From: Streptacidiphilus sp. ASG 303
GTDB lineage: Bacteria > Actinomycetota > Actinomycetes > Streptomycetales > Streptomycetaceae
NCBI RefSeq assembly: GCF_020991365.1
Contig: NZ_JAJLRA010000011.1
Coordinates: 28,056 to 92,055 of the forward strand
Direction of reading: 5' to 3'
DNA: 64,000 nucleotides
The notes under the pieces were generated by a model. It did not search any database and was not told the DNA's origin. It saw nothing but the letters and a program-made list of their open reading frames with translations. Below, in pieces: positions 20,998 through 28,943 of the stretch (within the stretch, counting starts at the first letter, position 1; each line of letters starts with the position of its first letter). The position numbers and the translations under genes were made by a program.

Positions 20998-21639
20998 GTG
21001 GCGGGACCTGCGGAGCCGGACGCCGGGGGGCACACCATCCAGGGCCTGATGATCGCACTCGCGGAGGAGGGGCCGCCGGGCGGCTCCTGGAGCATCGACG
21101 GCGGGACGCTCACCATGACGGCCGCGCCGCGCAGCGACCTGTTCGCGGACCCGGCGGGACGGGAGGGCGAGCAGCTGCCGGACGCCGCACGGCTGGTGGG
21201 CGTGCCGCCGGAGGGCGACTTCACGTTCGCGGCGCGGGTGGAGGTGGGCTTCCGCTCCACCTACGACGCCGGGGTGCTGCTCCTGCACGCCGGCGAGCGG
21301 CTGTGGGCGAAGCTCTGCCTCGAGTACTCCCCGCAGGCGCGGCCGACCGCCGTGACGGTGGTGACCCGCGGCACCTCCGACGACGCCAACGCGCACGAGG
21401 CGGCGGGCGGGCGGCTGTGGCTGCGGATCGCCCGCACCGGCGGCGCCTTCGCCTTCCACTCCTCCGCGGACGGCCGCTGGTGGCGGCTGCTGCGCTACTT
21501 CACGCTGGGGCCGGAGGCGGCGGGCCGGGTGCGGATCGGGTTCATGGCGCAGTCGCCGCTCGGCGAGGGCTGCACCGCCGTCTTCGACCGGATCTCCCTC
21601 CTGCGCGAGGCCCCGAAGGACCTGCGCGACGGGAGCTGA
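20998..21639 (+). CDS. DUF1349 concanavalin-A-like protein
   Basis: 213 aa beta-sandwich protein of the DUF1349 (regulation of enolase/xylosidase C-terminal-like) family: DLFADPAGRE, FTFAARVEVGFRSTYDAGVL, AGERLWAKLCLEYSPQ, and VVTRGTSDDANAHEA are family hallmarks. It probably binds a carbohydrate. It has no signal peptide, so it is cytoplasmic. The GTG start at 20998 has GGGGAGG about 10 bp upstream. It is divergent from the SUKH-1 gene and convergent with the aminotransferase operon. Confidence 0.85.
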   Translation: MAGPAEPDAGGHTIQGLMIALAEEGPPGGSWSIDGGTLTMTAAPRSDLFADPAGREGEQLPDAARLVGVPPEGDFTFAARVEVGFRSTYDAGVLLLHAGERLWAKLCLEYSPQARPTAVTVVTRGTSDDANAHEAAGGRLWLRIARTGGAFAFHSSADGRWWRLLRYFTLGPEAAGRVRIGFMAQSPLGEGCTAVFDRISLLREAPKDLRDGS

Positions 21640-21665
21640 CCCGCCGCCCCCTCCGCGACGGCGCG

Positions 21666-22910
21666 TCAGGCCCGGGCGAGGGCCCCGGCCAGCGTCTCGG
21701 CGACGCGGACCTGCTGGGCCTCGGTGATCTGCGGGAAGAGCGGCAGGGTGAGCAGTTCGCGGGCGGCCCGCTCGGCGACCGGGAAGGCCCCCTCCCCGTG
21801 GCCGAGCCACCGGAACGCGGGCTGGAGGTGGACGGGCACCGGGTAGTGCACGCCCGCGCCGATCCCCGCCGCGTGCAGCGCCTCCAGCACCGCGTCGCGG
21901 GAGCGGCCGGGCAGGACGCGGACCGCGTACAGGTGCCAGACGTGCACGTTTCCGGGCGCGGTGCGCGGCAGGGCGACGCCGTCGAGGCCGGCGAGCAGGG
22001 CGTCGTACCGGGCGGCGGCGGCGCGGCGGGCGGCGTTCCAGGCGGGCAGGCGGCGGAGCTTGGCGCGCAGCACCACGGCCTGGAGGGTGTCCAGGCGGGA
22101 GTTGAAGCCGAAGCGGTCGTGGACGTACTTGCGGGACGAGCCGTGGTCGCCGGTCAGGCGCACCGCCTCGGCGAGGGCGTCGTGGGAGGTGGTGACGGCG
22201 CCCGCGTCGCCGTAGGCGCCGAGGTTCTTGCCGGGGTAGAAGCTGGTCGCCGCGATCCGGCCCCAGGAGCCGGCGGGCCGGCCGTCCTGGGTGGCGCCCT
22301 GCGCCTGGGCGGCGTCCTCGGCCACCGGCAGGCCGTAGGCGGCGGCCAGGTCGAGCAGCGGCCGCATCGGGGCGACCTGGCCGTTGAGGTGGACGGGCAG
22401 CAGGGCGGCGATCCGGCCGGGCCGGGGGTCGGTGCCCGCGGCGGCCGCGGCGGCCACCGCCCCGCCGTCGGCCTCCAGCACCTCGGCGACCCGGGCGGGG
22501 TCGGTGAGCAGGTGCTCGGGGTCGGCGTCGACGAGGACGGGCCGCAGCCCGGCGCGCACCACGGCCTCGGCGGTGGCGACGAAGGTGTTGGCGGGCAGCA
22601 CCACGCCGCCCCCGGGGGGCAGCTCCAGCGCGCGCAGGGCCAGTTCGACGGCGTCGGTGCCGTTGGCGGTGCCCACGCAGTGGCGGGTGCCGCACAGGGC
22701 GGCGTACTCCTCCTCGAAGGCGGCGACGTCGGGGCCCTTGACGTAGGCGCCCGCGGCGAGGACCCGGTCGAAGCCCTCCCGGACCTCGTCGGCGACCTCG
22801 GCGTGGGCCGCCTGCAGGTCCACCAGCGGCACCGGCGGGGCGGCGGCCGGCGGGGCGGCCGGGCCCCCGGCGGGCGGGGTCGTGGCGTCGGCGGCCGTGC
22901 TCGCGGTCAT
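21666..22910 (-). CDS. DegT/DnrJ/EryC1/StrS aminotransferase (WbpE/WlbC-like)
   Basis: PLP-dependent sugar aminotransferase, 414 aa. The N-terminus LVDLQAAHAEVADEV and the motifs GTANGTDAVELAL, VAEDAAQAQGA (Asp binding the PLP ring) and SFYPGKNLGAYGDAG (Schiff-base Lys) match enzymes such as WbpE/WlbC that aminate C3 of UDP-3-keto-GlcNAcA. The 40-residue N-terminal extension is Ala/Pro-rich. It is last in an operon after a Gfo/Idh/MocA dehydrogenase, an epimerase and a second aminotransferase. It likely makes an amino sugar for a surface glycan or glycosylated metabolite; the exact sugar is unproven. Confidence 0.93.
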   Translation of the reverse strand: MTASTAADATTPPAGGPAAPPAAAPPVPLVDLQAAHAEVADEVREGFDRVLAAGAYVKGPDVAAFEEEYAALCGTRHCVGTANGTDAVELALRALELPPGGGVVLPANTFVATAEAVVRAGLRPVLVDADPEHLLTDPARVAEVLEADGGAVAAAAAAGTDPRPGRIAALLPVHLNGQVAPMRPLLDLAAAYGLPVAEDAAQAQGATQDGRPAGSWGRIAATSFYPGKNLGAYGDAGAVTTSHDALAEAVRLTGDHGSSRKYVHDRFGFNSRLDTLQAVVLRAKLRRLPAWNAARRAAAARYDALLAGLDGVALPRTAPGNVHVWHLYAVRVLPGRSRDAVLEALHAAGIGAGVHYPVPVHLQPAFRWLGHGEGAFPVAERAARELLTLPLFPQITEAQQVRVAETLAGALARA

Positions 22911-22944
22911 GGTGCGGTCCCCCTGGGTCCGGGTGTGGGCGTGC

Positions 22945-24087
22945 TCAGCAGGCCGCGGCCAGCAGGGCGGCGGCGACCTGGTCCTGCTGCTCCTCCGTCA
23001 GGAAGTGGTGCAGCGGCAGGACGAGGGAGTTGCGGGTGAGGTGCTCGGTGGCGGGCAGCGGCACCCGGGCGGTGCCCGCGTACGGGGCCTCCAGGTGGGC
23101 GGCCATGATGCCGCGCCGGGCGGAGATCCCGGCGGCGGCGAGCCGGCCCAGCAGGTCGTCGCGGCCGACGGGGAAGGCGTCGGGCAGCAGCAGCCAGCAG
23201 GACTGGAAGTTCGTGGTGCCGTGGGGCGGGTCGGCGACCAGCCGCCCGCCGTCCTCGCCGAGCAGCGGCGCCAGCAGCGCGCGGTAGCGCCCGGCGAGGG
23301 CGCGGCGGCGCTCCACCAGGGCCGGCAGCCTGCCCAGCTGGACCAGGCCGACCGCGGCCTGGATGTCGGTCATCCGGTGGTTGAAGCCGATCTCGTCGTA
23401 CGTCTCCAGCAGGGCGGCGCCGCCGGGCGCCGCGTGCCGGTCGGCGGCGGAGACGCTCATGCCGTGCTCGCGCAGCCGCCGCAGCCGGGCGGCGACGGCC
23501 CCGTCGCGGCAGGTCACCATGCCGCCCTCGCCGGTGGTGAGGAGCTTGCGGGGGTGGAAGGAGAAGGCGGCCAGCTCGGCGCCGCGGCCCGCCGGGGCGC
23601 CCCGGTACACGCTGCCCGCGGCGCAGGCGGCGTCCTCGACCACGGTGGTCCCGCGCGGGTCGAGCAGGGCGCGCAGGGCGTCGAGGTCGACGGGGACGCC
23701 GCCCTGGTCGACGGCGACCACGGCCCGGGTGCGGGCGGTGAGCAGCGGCTCCACGGTCGCGGGGGTGAGGTTGCCGGTGGCGGGGTCGACGTCGGCGAAG
23801 ACGGGCACGGCGCCGACGTAGGTGACGGCGTTGGCGGTGGCGACGAAGGAGAAGGAGGGGACGACGACCTCGTCCCCCGGGCCCACCCCAGCGCCGATCA
23901 GGGCGAGGTGGAGGGCCGTGGTGCAGGAGGAGACGGCGACGGCGTGCTCCACGCCGAGGTGGTCGGCGAAGGCCCGCTCGAAGGCCGCGGTGCGCGGCCC
24001 CTGGGCGATCCAGCCGGAGCGGACGGCCTCGGCGGCGGCCTCGGCCTCCTCCTCGCCGAGCCAGGGGACCATGACGGGGATGGTCAC
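22945..24087 (-). CDS. Second DegT-family aminotransferase
   Basis: 380 aa. VPWLGEEEAEAAAEAVRSGWIAQG, AVSSCTTALHLALIGAG, VVEDAACAAG and FSFHPRKLLTTGEGG (PLP Lys) are intact. It is closer to the ArnB/PseC/PglE group than its neighbour, and the two share only family-level motifs. The GTG start overlaps the stop of the epimerase gene (GTGA), so the two are translationally coupled. Substrate unknown: a UDP-4-keto sugar is typical for this subgroup. Together the two aminotransferases could give a diamino sugar, or act on two different intermediates. Confidence 0.92.
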   Translation of the reverse strand: MTIPVMVPWLGEEEAEAAAEAVRSGWIAQGPRTAAFERAFADHLGVEHAVAVSSCTTALHLALIGAGVGPGDEVVVPSFSFVATANAVTYVGAVPVFADVDPATGNLTPATVEPLLTARTRAVVAVDQGGVPVDLDALRALLDPRGTTVVEDAACAAGSVYRGAPAGRGAELAAFSFHPRKLLTTGEGGMVTCRDGAVAARLRRLREHGMSVSAADRHAAPGGAALLETYDEIGFNHRMTDIQAAVGLVQLGRLPALVERRRALAGRYRALLAPLLGEDGGRLVADPPHGTTNFQSCWLLLPDAFPVGRDDLLGRLAAAGISARRGIMAAHLEAPYAGTARVPLPATEHLTRNSLVLPLHHFLTEEQQDQVAAALLAAAC

Positions 24088-25283
24088 GCGGCACCCCCGG
24101 GCGCGGCGGCGCCCTCGGACGTCCCCTCGGACGCCTCCTCGGCGGCGGTCCCCCGCCACCAGTCGACCAGGCGGCGCAGGCCCTCCTCCAGGCCCAGCTC
24201 CGGCTTCCAGCCCAGGTCGCGCTCGGCGGCGGAGATGTCGGCGAGGCGGCGGACCACGCCGCCCGCGGTGTCGCGGGCCGGCCCGTGCTCCACGCCGAGG
24301 CCGGGGCTGTCCATCGCGGCGAGCAGCGCCTCGGCCAGGCCCCGCAGCGAGACCTCGCTCGCGGAGGCGATGTTGTAGACGCGGTCGGTGGCGGGTGCCC
24401 GCGCGGCGAGCAGGTTGGCGCGGGCGATGTCCTCGGTGTAGACGAAGTCCATGGTCTGCGCGCCGTCGCCGAAGATCAGCGGCGGGCGACCCGCGGCGAT
24501 CCGCTCCATCCAGCGGATGAAGACCTCGGTGTAGCGGCCGTGGACGTCCATCCGGGGCCCGTAGACGTTGAAGTAGCGCAGGGCCACGTAGTCCAGGCCG
24601 TACATGGCGTGGAAGCTGCGCAGCAGGCCCTCGTTGAAGGCCTTGGCGGCGCCGTAGAGGGTGTCGTTGTTGTAGGGGTGCTGGGTCTCGGGCGTGGGGA
24701 AGGTGTCGGCCAGGCCGTACACCGACGCCGAGGAGGACGCGACGACCTTGCGCACGCCGGTCTCGGCGGCGGCCTCCAGCACGTCGAAGGTGCCGTCGAC
24801 CAGGACCTCCAGGGCGAGCCGGGGCTCGGTGGCGCACTGGGTGATGCGGAGGGCGGCGAGGTGGAAGACGACGTCGGTGGCGGGCCGCAGCAGCTCCCGC
24901 AGCAGGGCGCGGTCGCGGATGTCGCCGTCGACGACGCGGAGCCGGGCGGGGTCGGCGGCGGCGAGGCCGCGGGCGCGGGCGAGGTTGGCGGCGCGGCCGC
25001 GGACGAAGTTGTCGAGGACGACGACCTCGCCGGCGCCGGCCTCCAGCAGCTGGTCGACGACGGCGGAGCCGATGGTGCCCGCCCCGCCGGTGACCAGGCA
25101 CCGGGCGCCGTGCAGGTCGACGGCGGGACCGGTGCGGGCGGTCCCGGCGGCCCTGGCGGCGGCGGCCAGGGCGGTGCCGCACACGGGCCCGGGCGGGGCG
25201 GCGGGCGGGGTGCTGCCGGGCGGGACGGTTCCGGGCGGGGTGGGGCCGGACGGGGTGGGGCCGGACGGGGTGGTGGCGGTCAT
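24084..25283 (-). CDS. NAD-dependent nucleotide-sugar epimerase/dehydratase
   Basis: 399 aa extended SDR. The conserved part begins at about residue 50 with CLVTGGAGTIGSAV. Also present are ASSSASVYG and YGAAKAFNEGLL (Tyr/Lys pair) and RYFNVYGPRMDVHGRYTEVF. The closest types are UDP-glucose/GlcNAc 4-epimerases and the WbpP-like group. The first 45 residues are a Pro/Ser/Thr/Gly-rich, repeat-containing leader (PSGPTPSGPTPPG) with no known role; the ATG at 25283 overlaps the stop of the upstream gene (ATGA), which supports this long start. It is coupled on both sides within the sugar operon. Confidence 0.92.
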   Translation of the reverse strand: MTATTPSGPTPSGPTPPGTVPPGSTPPAAPPGPVCGTALAAAARAAGTARTGPAVDLHGARCLVTGGAGTIGSAVVDQLLEAGAGEVVVLDNFVRGRAANLARARGLAAADPARLRVVDGDIRDRALLRELLRPATDVVFHLAALRITQCATEPRLALEVLVDGTFDVLEAAAETGVRKVVASSSASVYGLADTFPTPETQHPYNNDTLYGAAKAFNEGLLRSFHAMYGLDYVALRYFNVYGPRMDVHGRYTEVFIRWMERIAAGRPPLIFGDGAQTMDFVYTEDIARANLLAARAPATDRVYNIASASEVSLRGLAEALLAAMDSPGLGVEHGPARDTAGGVVRRLADISAAERDLGWKPELGLEEGLRRLVDWWRGTAAEEASEGTSEGAAAPGGAA

Positions 25284-26512
25284 CGGGCGGCGGCCCCTTC
25301 GGTGAGCGTGTCGGTGAGGGCGTCGGCGGCGAGGGGGCCCGCGGCGAGGCCGGACGCGGCCGGGCCCGCCCCCGCGGCGCCGACCGGGACGGTGGCCCCG
25401 CCCAGCTCCAGGCTGCGGGAGGCGGCATGCAGCAGCCGCAGCACCCGCACCCCGGCACGGCCGTCGGTGAGGGGGGCGCGCCCCTCGGTGACCGCGGCGG
25501 CGAACTCCGCCATCACGTTGCGCAGGGCCTCCTGCTCCACCAGCGCGGGGGCGACCATCTCGCCCACCCGGTAGGAGATCAGCGCCTGGTGGCGGATGGC
25601 GTCGGTGAGCTCGTCGGGCGGTGTGAGGTCCACGCCGCGGTCGTACACCGACAGGCGGGCCTGCGGGTTGAGGTCGTCCCAGACCAGGGTGCGCCGCGAG
25701 CCGCCGATCATGGTGGTGCGGACCTTGGTCGGCGACAGCCAGTTGACGTGGCAGTGGGCGAGCGCCCCGCTGCTCAGGTGGACCGTCAGGTACGCCACGC
25801 AGGCGCGGCCCGCGCCGATCGGGTCGGCGCCCTGCGCGGAGACCCCCACCGGCTCGACGCCCGGCGGCAGCACGAAGTCGAGGATGGACAGGTCGTGCGG
25901 CGCGAGGTCCCACAGCACGTCGACGTCGGGCTGGACCAGCCCGAGGTTGATCCGCACCGAGTCGAAGAACTGCACCTCGCCCAGGTCGCCGCGGTGCACC
26001 ATCTCGCGGATGCGGCGCACCACCGGCGTGTAGCAGAAGGTGTGGTCGCACATCAGCACCCGGCCGTGCCGCTCGGCGACCGCGACCAGCTCCTCCGCCT
26101 CGTCGGCGTCGGTGGTGATCGGCTTCTCCACCAGCACGTGCCTGCCCGCCTCCAGCGCCGCCCGCACCAGCCGGTAGTGGCTGGCGGCGGGGGTGGCGAC
26201 GGCGACGGCCTGCACCCGGTCGTCGGCGAGGACCTCCTCGAAGGACGTGGTGGTGCGCACCGTGCTGTACCCGCCGAGCACCCGCCGCGCGCGGGACTCG
26301 TCCAGGTCGCAGAGCCACCGCAGCCGCAGCCCGGGCGTCTGCTGGGCGTTGCGGACCAGGTTGGGCCCCCAGTAGCCGGCGCCGACGACGGCGATGCCGA
26401 CCGGCCCGCCCTCCGGAACCGCGGGCGGCCCGGGGGCGGGCACGTGCTCGCCGGGTGCCTCGTGGGCCTCCTCGGGCCCGGTTGCGCCGCTCGTCCGCTG
26501 CGAATGCGTCAT
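25280..26512 (-). CDS. Gfo/Idh/MocA-family sugar dehydrogenase (WbpB/WlbA-like)
   Basis: 410 aa NAD(P)-dependent oxidoreductase, first gene of the sugar operon. The Rossmann motif is GIAVVGAGYWGPNLVRN, followed by VATPAASHY and the EKP motif in HVLVEKPITT. The catalytic region is DLAPHDLSILDFVL with Asp and His. WlbA/WbpB enzymes of this kind oxidise C3 of UDP-GlcNAcA before transamination, which fits the downstream WbpE-like gene and the WbpA-like dehydrogenase at 14.6 kb. The start at 26512 has GGGGGG about 10 bp upstream. N- and C-terminal tails are Ala/Pro-rich. Confidence 0.93.
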   Translation of the reverse strand: MTHSQRTSGATGPEEAHEAPGEHVPAPGPPAVPEGGPVGIAVVGAGYWGPNLVRNAQQTPGLRLRWLCDLDESRARRVLGGYSTVRTTTSFEEVLADDRVQAVAVATPAASHYRLVRAALEAGRHVLVEKPITTDADEAEELVAVAERHGRVLMCDHTFCYTPVVRRIREMVHRGDLGEVQFFDSVRINLGLVQPDVDVLWDLAPHDLSILDFVLPPGVEPVGVSAQGADPIGAGRACVAYLTVHLSSGALAHCHVNWLSPTKVRTTMIGGSRRTLVWDDLNPQARLSVYDRGVDLTPPDELTDAIRHQALISYRVGEMVAPALVEQEALRNVMAEFAAAVTEGRAPLTDGRAGVRVLRLLHAASRSLELGGATVPVGAAGAGPAASGLAAGPLAADALTDTLTEGAAAR

Positions 26513-26946
26513 GGCATCGACCCCCCTGCGTGCCGCGCGGCGCCTCGGCCGGCGCGGCTGACACCCTCGGACGCACGGCCGGACACCGGGGCGGCCCGGC
26601 CGCTCTCCCCTGCGGTGCCGGAGCCGCGCACACCGCCTCCGGCTGCGCTGCAGGAACGCTACCGCCGCCCTCCGGCGCGAGGGGGCCGAATGCGCAAACC
26701 CCGCCCGCGGGTTGTGGACGACCTGTGATGATCCGGGTGGGGCGCACGGACCCGCGAACGCGCGCCTGCGCGCACGCCCCGACGGCCGGGAGACGCAGGC
26801 CACGACCGGCAAAGCGGGACACAAGATGGCGAAACACCCCGCGGAACACGCCCCGGATTAGTGATCACCTGAAGTATTTGGCAGTCTGACCCTCTGCACT
26901 TCGCCGACGAACGTGTCGGCCGGACGGAGGGACGGGAGGAGCGGCC
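26513..26946. other. Divergent region between sugar operon and deaminase gene
   Basis: 434 bp without a gene. A lower-GC pocket at 26848-26890 contains the palindrome GTGATCAC (26861-26868) and probably promoter elements. In the deaminase leader a small hairpin GCCGAC/GTCGGC (26903-26920) precedes the GGGAGGAG ribosome binding site. No clear -35/-10 pair could be assigned. Confidence 0.4.
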
Positions 26947-27519
26947 ATGGCCATCGGCGACCGAATAGCGGCCACCGCCACGCCCCCGGCGGCCCCCGCC
27001 CCGTCAGGTCCGCAGCCGTCAGGACCAGGTCCCGGCCCCGGCCCCGACGCCGCACCCGCCGCTCCGCGGCCGCCCGCCGGCGCCCCGGTCCTGCGCCAGC
27101 ACCGCGACAGCCTGCTGCCCGCCGTGGCCGCGGCCCTGTCCGCGCGCGACGGCACCCGCACCCACCCCGGCCACCGGGACGACGCCCCGCCCGCACTGCA
27201 CCCGCTGGTCGCCGCGTTCCTCGCCGGCCTGCCGCCGGAGAGCCGCGAACGGTTCACCGGCCGCTGCGCCGAGGCGATCCTGCTGTCCCAGTACCTGGCG
27301 ACCGCCGAGGCCAACCGCTCGCGGCGCGCCTCCCGCAAGCCGCTGGGCCTCTCCGACGCCCGCAAGGCCCTCAAGGGGGCCCGCATGACGACGGTGCGGA
27401 TCCGCGAGGAGGGCGACCCGGCCCACGGCACCCACCAGCCGCCGTGCCGCTCCTGCGCGCCGATGCTGGAGCACTTCGGCGTCCGCAGCGTCGCGGTGGC
27501 GCCGGCAGCCGCCGGCTGA
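26947..27519 (+). CDS. YwqJ-like nucleic-acid deaminase
   Basis: 190 aa. The C-terminal 110 residues carry an intact zinc-deaminase site: CAE at 107-109 (GRCAEAILLS) and PCRSC at 166-170 (PPCRSCAPMLEHFGV), the pattern of the YwqJ group of polymorphic-toxin deaminases. The first about 50 residues are Pro/Ala/Gly-rich with no signal peptide. The ATG at 26947 has a good GGGAGGAG site. The next gene, 45 bp downstream, encodes a SUKH-3 protein, the typical immunity partner. Acting inside the cell rather than exported, it could edit nucleic acid or free nucleotides. It has no delivery domain. Confidence 0.87.
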   Translation: MAIGDRIAATATPPAAPAPSGPQPSGPGPGPGPDAAPAAPRPPAGAPVLRQHRDSLLPAVAAALSARDGTRTHPGHRDDAPPALHPLVAAFLAGLPPESRERFTGRCAEAILLSQYLATAEANRSRRASRKPLGLSDARKALKGARMTTVRIREEGDPAHGTHQPPCRSCAPMLEHFGVRSVAVAPAAAG

Positions 27520-27564
27520 GCCGCGGCCGCACCCGCCCCGGCCCCCGACCCGAGGAGCCCCCTC

Positions 27565-28053
27565 CTGAACGCCCGATTCCCCGCCGACGTCGCCTCCGCG
27601 CTCAAACACGCCGGGTGGCACCCCGGCCGCTGGCAGATCCGCCAGGCCGAGGCCTGGGCGGACGCCCTGACGGCGTACGACTCCCCCGACGGCCACCGCC
27701 ACAGCGTCTTCCCCGCCGCCGTGGAGGCCTGGGCGGAGTTCGGCGGCATCGGCGTCGACCTGGCCGGCGCCGGCGAGCAGATCGCCCGCACCCCCTTCCT
27801 GATCGACCCGCTGCGCGGCCTCCACCAGCCCCGCACCCTCGCCGACCTCGGCCGGGCCCTGGACACCCCCCTCGCCCCCCTCGGCGAGGAGAACGGCGGC
27901 CTCGGCCTCCTCGCCGTCGACGCCGCCGGGCGCGTCTACAGCCTCGACCACACCGGCGAGTGGTACCTGGGGGACACCGTCGACCGGGCGGTGACGACCC
28001 TGGTCACCGGCGCCCTCCCCGAACGGCTGCGGACCGCCGTCCAGCCGCTCTGA
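27565..28053 (+). CDS. SUKH-3 immunity-type protein
   Basis: 162 aa if translation begins at CTG 27565, which follows CGAGGAG at a suitable distance and gives NARFPADVASALKHAGWHPGRW, the normal SUKH-3 beginning. The first in-frame ATG/GTG is only at 27721 and would remove the first third of the domain. Hallmarks are the FPADV..AL..AGWHPGR start, VFPAAVEAWAEFGGI, FLIDPLRGL, and the end ENGGLGLLAVDAAGRVYSLDHTGEWYLG. It probably neutralises the adjacent deaminase. The start codon is the open question; the domain call is solid. Confidence 0.85.
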   Translation: MNARFPADVASALKHAGWHPGRWQIRQAEAWADALTAYDSPDGHRHSVFPAAVEAWAEFGGIGVDLAGAGEQIARTPFLIDPLRGLHQPRTLADLGRALDTPLAPLGEENGGLGLLAVDAAGRVYSLDHTGEWYLGDTVDRAVTTLVTGALPERLRTAVQPL

Positions 28054-28243
28054 GCCGCGCCCGCCCTCCCCGGCCCGCACGGCCCGCGGCCCCGTCCTCG
28101 TCCTCGTCCCCGGGGCCCCTCCCCGGCCCCCGCGTCCGGCGGGCGTCCGGCGGACCGGGCCGCTGAACCGCCCCGCGCCCCCCGGCGTACAGACCGGCGG
28201 ACAGCACCGGCCCCGCAGCACACCGCCCCGGGAGGGAACCCCC

Positions 28244-28783
28244 ATGACCGATCCGACCGCCTCGCGCCGCACGTCCGCCCTCCACCCGCGGGCCGCAGCC
28301 GGTGCAGTCGCCGCCGTCGCCGTCCTGCTCAGCTCCGCCGTCGCCTGCAGCGCCAGCAACCACGTGGGCAGCCCCAGCCAGGCCGACCCGGGCGCCGCCC
28401 AGGCCGCGCCCGCCCAGCAGTTCCCCGCCGGGATGCAGACCATGGCCGGCGCCCCCGGCGCGCCCGCCGGGCAGCAGCAGGCCGCCGCCCAGCCCCAGCC
28501 GGGCAGGCCGCCGGTGGCGCTGAACGCGTTCGGCGCGGCCACCGGCTGCTCCCTCACCCCGCCCGACGCCGGGCAGCAGCTCAAGCAGACCACCTGCACC
28601 GACAAGCAGGGCGCCCGCTTCGCGGTCACCTCCTTCGCCAGCCGGTCCGACCAGCAGCAGTGGCTGCAGGCGACCCTCGGCGGCGGCAGCTTCCTGGTCG
28701 GCGACCGCTGGGCCGTCGGCGCCGACGGCACCACCCTGCAGACGCTGCAGCAGACCGTCGGCGGCACCATCACCAGCGCCTGA
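28244..28783 (+). CDS. Secreted lipoprotein, unknown function
   Basis: 179 aa. The N-terminal RRTSALHPRAAAGAVAAVAVLLSS is followed by lipobox AVAC (residues about 27-30), then a Gln/Ala/Pro-rich linker, then a small domain (about 90-179) with two Cys (GCSLTPPDAG, TTCTDKQGARF) that may form a disulfide and the end FLVGDRWAVGADGTTLQTL. I recognise no family. The ATG at 28244 has GGGAGGG upstream. Two hairpins follow the gene. Confidence 0.8.
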   Translation: MTDPTASRRTSALHPRAAAGAVAAVAVLLSSAVACSASNHVGSPSQADPGAAQAAPAQQFPAGMQTMAGAPGAPAGQQQAAAQPQPGRPPVALNAFGAATGCSLTPPDAGQQLKQTTCTDKQGARFAVTSFASRSDQQQWLQATLGGGSFLVGDRWAVGADGTTLQTLQQTVGGTITSA

Positions 28784-28810
28784 CGGCGCGCAGGCGGCGG
28801 CGGGGGGACG

Positions 28811-28854
28811 GGACGGGCCCCTCACCCGTCCCGGACGGGCCCCTCACCCGTCCC
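28811..28854. terminator. Duplicated 22-bp hairpin between convergent genes
   Basis: Two perfect tandem copies of GGACGGGCCCCTCACCCGTCCC minus none of its bases (28811-28832 and 28833-28854). Each forms a 7-bp stem GGACGGG/CCCGTCC. They lie between the lipoprotein gene (+) and the histidine kinase gene (-), so they likely terminate transcription from both sides. Confidence 0.75.
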
Positions 28855-28943
28855 ACCGCCCGCGTGCGGACCCCGCAGGCCGCAGCGGTCCGGTACGCGC
28901 GGGCCGCTCCCCCGCCGCAGGCCGGCGGACGGATCCCTCGGCC

